Source: Tatlockia sp. (GTDB lineage Bacteria; Cyanobacteriota; Cyanobacteriia; Cyanobacteriales; Chroococcidiopsidaceae). Taken from it: 7,666 bases of DNA. Shown here one piece after another: positions 6,190 to 7,666 of this stretch (within the stretch, counting starts at the first letter, position 1; each line of letters opens with the position of its first letter). The notes beneath the pieces are model-generated. The model was not told the DNA's origin and did not search any database. It saw only the letters and a program-made list of their open reading frames with translations. The translations under genes and the position numbers were made by a program. The DNA is taken from NCBI GenBank assembly GCA_013698215.1, contig JACCVJ010000067.1, forward strand, positions 1-7,666. Direction: 5' to 3'.

Positions 6190-7410
6190 TTAATAAATCT
6201 TCATTTCTTTCAGAAGTTCCGTTCTTTTTTTGAGAGTCGCTTTGAGAAAGTCGTTCGAGCCGCATTGAGTCGGGTCGCCAGTATAAACTTCAGACATCAC
6301 CGGACATCTTGAAGAGCAGAAATACTCGGGAGCGGAAAGTTCGCAGTTCGCGCAGCCTTTGAAATCGTCGAAAGTAATGCTTCTGATTTTACCGAACCCG
6401 TTTTCCCAAATCTCACGAAATGAGTTTTCTCGAAGATTTCCCGCTTGGTATTTGTAAGTCGAAGCACAAACCGAACACGGATAAACAGAGCCATCCGCCA
6501 ATATATACGCCAGCGAGATGCCGCAAAATTCACGTCTCATAGCAAAAGAGAGTTTGTATGATTCATAGAGAAACTTAGCGACGCATAAGCCCGTCTCCGC
6601 CATCATCTCATCGTCGTGTAAATAATCCTGAATATACAAGCGGGCAGACCTTTCGGCAATTTTTTCGGTCGGCGTATATTGTGGAAAAGATTTTCCGCGT
6701 CCGATTGGGCTGAAAGGCGCTCCGCCGAAAAAGAATCGGTGTTCGCGGGCGTATTCAAAAATTTCTTCTATCTCGTGAATATTTTGATTGGTGGTAGTCG
6801 TCATCAGAGCGGTTTTGATACCGTTTTTCTTCAGCAGCATTAACCGTTCATGAATTTGTTCAAAAGTTGATAAAATGCGCAATTCCTTTTGGAACGCCTT
6901 CCCGTCCAAGCTGACGCTGATGACACATTCTTCGCGCGGAAGATTATCAATTATTTCCTGAGTAATGTAAGTGCCGTTGGTTGCCACCGACAGAACAAAA
7001 CCCAGTTTGTGAGCGTAGTTCAGAATCGGAAGAAAGTCCGGGTGCATCATCGGCTCGCCGCCGACCAGCACGAGGGCAAAAACGCCGCTTGCTTTAAGTT
7101 GTTCGAGTATATTAAATATTTCTTCGGTGGAAAGCTCGTTTTTTCTTTGCGGACCGGCAGCGACATAACAATGTTTGCAGGGCAAATTACACCCTCTGGT
7201 TATCTCAAACCAAACCATTAAGGGAGCCGACAAATGAAAATCAGGAGTTATCGGAATGTGGGCGATTCGATGTTCTTCCAACTCTTCGCGGGTGCTTCCG
7301 TTAAGCAAAAGATTTCCGACATTATTATCGTAAAATCCTATATGTCCGTCCGAGAAAACAAGGGTATAACCGAAAGACTCTTTTCTGATGCGGATTTCAG
7401 GTCTTCTCAT
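6190..7410 (-). CDS. Radical-SAM protein with SPASM domain and PqqD-like N-terminus
   Basis: The 406-residue protein carries C74-x3-C78-x2-C81 (TRGCNLPCKHCYV), GGEP (117-120) for SAM binding, VATNGT (142-147) and SVSLDG (165-170), all standard for the radical-SAM barrel. The C-terminal SPASM region has C296, C312-x2-C315 after the DGSVYPC turn, then C353-x2-C356, C365-x3-C369 and C383, enough for two auxiliary iron-sulfur clusters. Residues 1-45 (IRKESFGYTLVFSDG, then ILLN-type NLLLNGSTREELEE) resemble the small PqqD/MftB-like fold that binds precursor peptides in RiPP pathways, seen at the N terminus of many SPASM enzymes. Relatives such as PqqE and MftC modify peptides; others act on free metabolites. 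No precursor peptide gene is visible on either side. A weak AAAGAG precedes the ATG by about 7 bases. Its direction opposes the operon, and whether it belongs to the same pathway is inferred from position only. Confidence 0.85.
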   Translation of the reverse strand: MRRPEIRIRKESFGYTLVFSDGHIGFYDNNVGNLLLNGSTREELEEHRIAHIPITPDFHLSAPLMVWFEITRGCNLPCKHCYVAAGPQRKNELSTEEIFNILEQLKASGVFALVLVGGEPMMHPDFLPILNYAHKLGFVLSVATNGTYITQEIIDNLPREECVISVSLDGKAFQKELRILSTFEQIHERLMLLKKNGIKTALMTTTTNQNIHEIEEIFEYAREHRFFFGGAPFSPIGRGKSFPQYTPTEKIAERSARLYIQDYLHDDEMMAETGLCVAKFLYESYKLSFAMRREFCGISLAYILADGSVYPCSVCASTYKYQAGNLRENSFREIWENGFGKIRSITFDDFKGCANCELSAPEYFCSSRCPVMSEVYTGDPTQCGSNDFLKATLKKRTELLKEMKIY

Positions 7411-7507
7411 AACGGCTCTTTAGAGAAATTTTTTTGACAAATAAATAAACTATCTCCTCCCGACACATTTAACGACGGAGAAAGGAATAAAAACACACTC
7501 CCATTGA

Positions 7508-7538
7508 AAGGTGAAATGAATAAATTTCTGTTCACCTT
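7508..7538. repeat. Inverted repeat AAGGTGAA-N15-TTCACCTT upstream of the SPASM gene
   Basis: Two perfect 8-bp arms lie about 100-130 bases ahead of the radical-SAM start on the minus strand. This is a reasonable size and place for a dimeric regulator operator or a leader hairpin; neither can be decided from one copy. Confidence 0.45.
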
Positions 7539-7585
7539 AATCAATACTTCGGACAGTTTTTTGTTTTTTGAAACCCAATGAAATC

Positions 7586-7618
7586 AAGGCTTTTGAAACG
7601 ATAAAACTGCCTTTTTTT
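7586..7618 (+). terminator. Possible intrinsic terminator, plus strand
   Basis: AAGGC (7586-7590) pairs with GCCTT (7609-7613), extended by TTTT/AAAA (7591-7594 with 7603-7606) across a two-base CT bulge, and a seven-T tract (7612-7618) follows. No plus-strand gene is seen just before it, so it may end read-through or an unrecognised small transcript, or be chance. Confidence 0.3.
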
Positions 7619-7660
7619 ATTTAAATCAAACTTAGGCGTTGAGCTAACTTTGATTTAAAT
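7619..7660. repeat. 12-bp perfect inverted repeat at the right edge
   Basis: ATTTAAATCAAA (7619-7630) and TTTGATTTAAAT (7649-7660) pair perfectly; inside, after one mismatch, TTAG (7632-7635) pairs with CTAA (7644-7647), leaving an 8-base loop. It could be the terminator of a gene beyond the right edge or the end of a small repeat element. The 256 bp from 7411 onward contain no credible gene. Confidence 0.6.
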
Positions 7661-7666
7661 AAGTAG

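Noticed and set aside
6889..7437. Plus-strand frames antisense to the radical-SAM gene
   Set aside because: They mirror the SPASM enzyme coding strand and show no family motif.
7397..7468. 23-codon minus-strand frame starting MCREEIVYLF as a possible precursor peptide
   Set aside because: No ribosome site precedes it, it overlaps the SPASM gene start, and it has none of the leader/core features I would expect.

Overview
The window holds a compact, six-gene metabolic cluster (about 1493-7410) flanked on the left by nested mobile DNA (1-1163). The DNA is AT-rich, and almost none of the genes has a recognisable Shine-Dalgarno sequence ahead of its start. Two octamers matching TAnnTTTG lie upstream of plus-strand genes. 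Together these suggest an organism with Bacteroidota-like or otherwise SD-poor translation, but Acidobacteriota, Ignavibacteria-like or cyanobacterial sources cannot be excluded from sequence alone. No rRNA, tRNA or CRISPR array is seen.

Left region (1-1163): a complete IS5-superfamily insertion sequence of about 1006 bp (128-1133) with perfect terminal inverted repeats, a probable TA target duplication and a transposase split over two frames joined at an A9 slippery run. It sits directly ahead of the start codon of a second, unrelated transposase that runs off the left edge (minus strand, 1-125). A 13-bp perfect hairpin next to the insertion point would have abutted that start codon before the IS arrived. 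A 330-bp gene-free stretch (1163-1492) with two further perfect short palindromes separates the mobile DNA from the cluster.

Central region (1493-5696, plus strand): four genes with short spacers (22, 18 and 102 bp). They encode a small ferritin-like diiron protein related to acyl-ACP desaturases, a short radical-SAM lysine 2,3-aminomutase with both lysine-recognition aspartates, an ATP-grasp ligase resembling the PGM1-type peptide ligases, and a GCS2-family (glutamate-cysteine ligase-like) carboxylate-amine ligase that looks short at its C terminus. Right region (5665-7410, minus strand): a gamma-glutamylcyclotransferase-like protein whose 3' end overlaps the ligase gene by 32 bp, preceded by a radical-SAM/SPASM protein with a PqqD-like N-terminal region. 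The final 256 bp are non-coding and carry three inverted repeats.

Taken together the genes could make beta-lysine from lysine, couple it through a GshA/GshB-like pair of ligases to glutamate and/or another amino acid or peptide, oxidise something with the diiron protein, and release or recycle a gamma-glutamyl group with the cyclotransferase. The SPASM enzyme hints at peptide or amino-acid radical chemistry, but no precursor peptide was found. I do not recognise this exact gene combination as a named pathway. The enzyme family calls are well supported; the pathway is inference.
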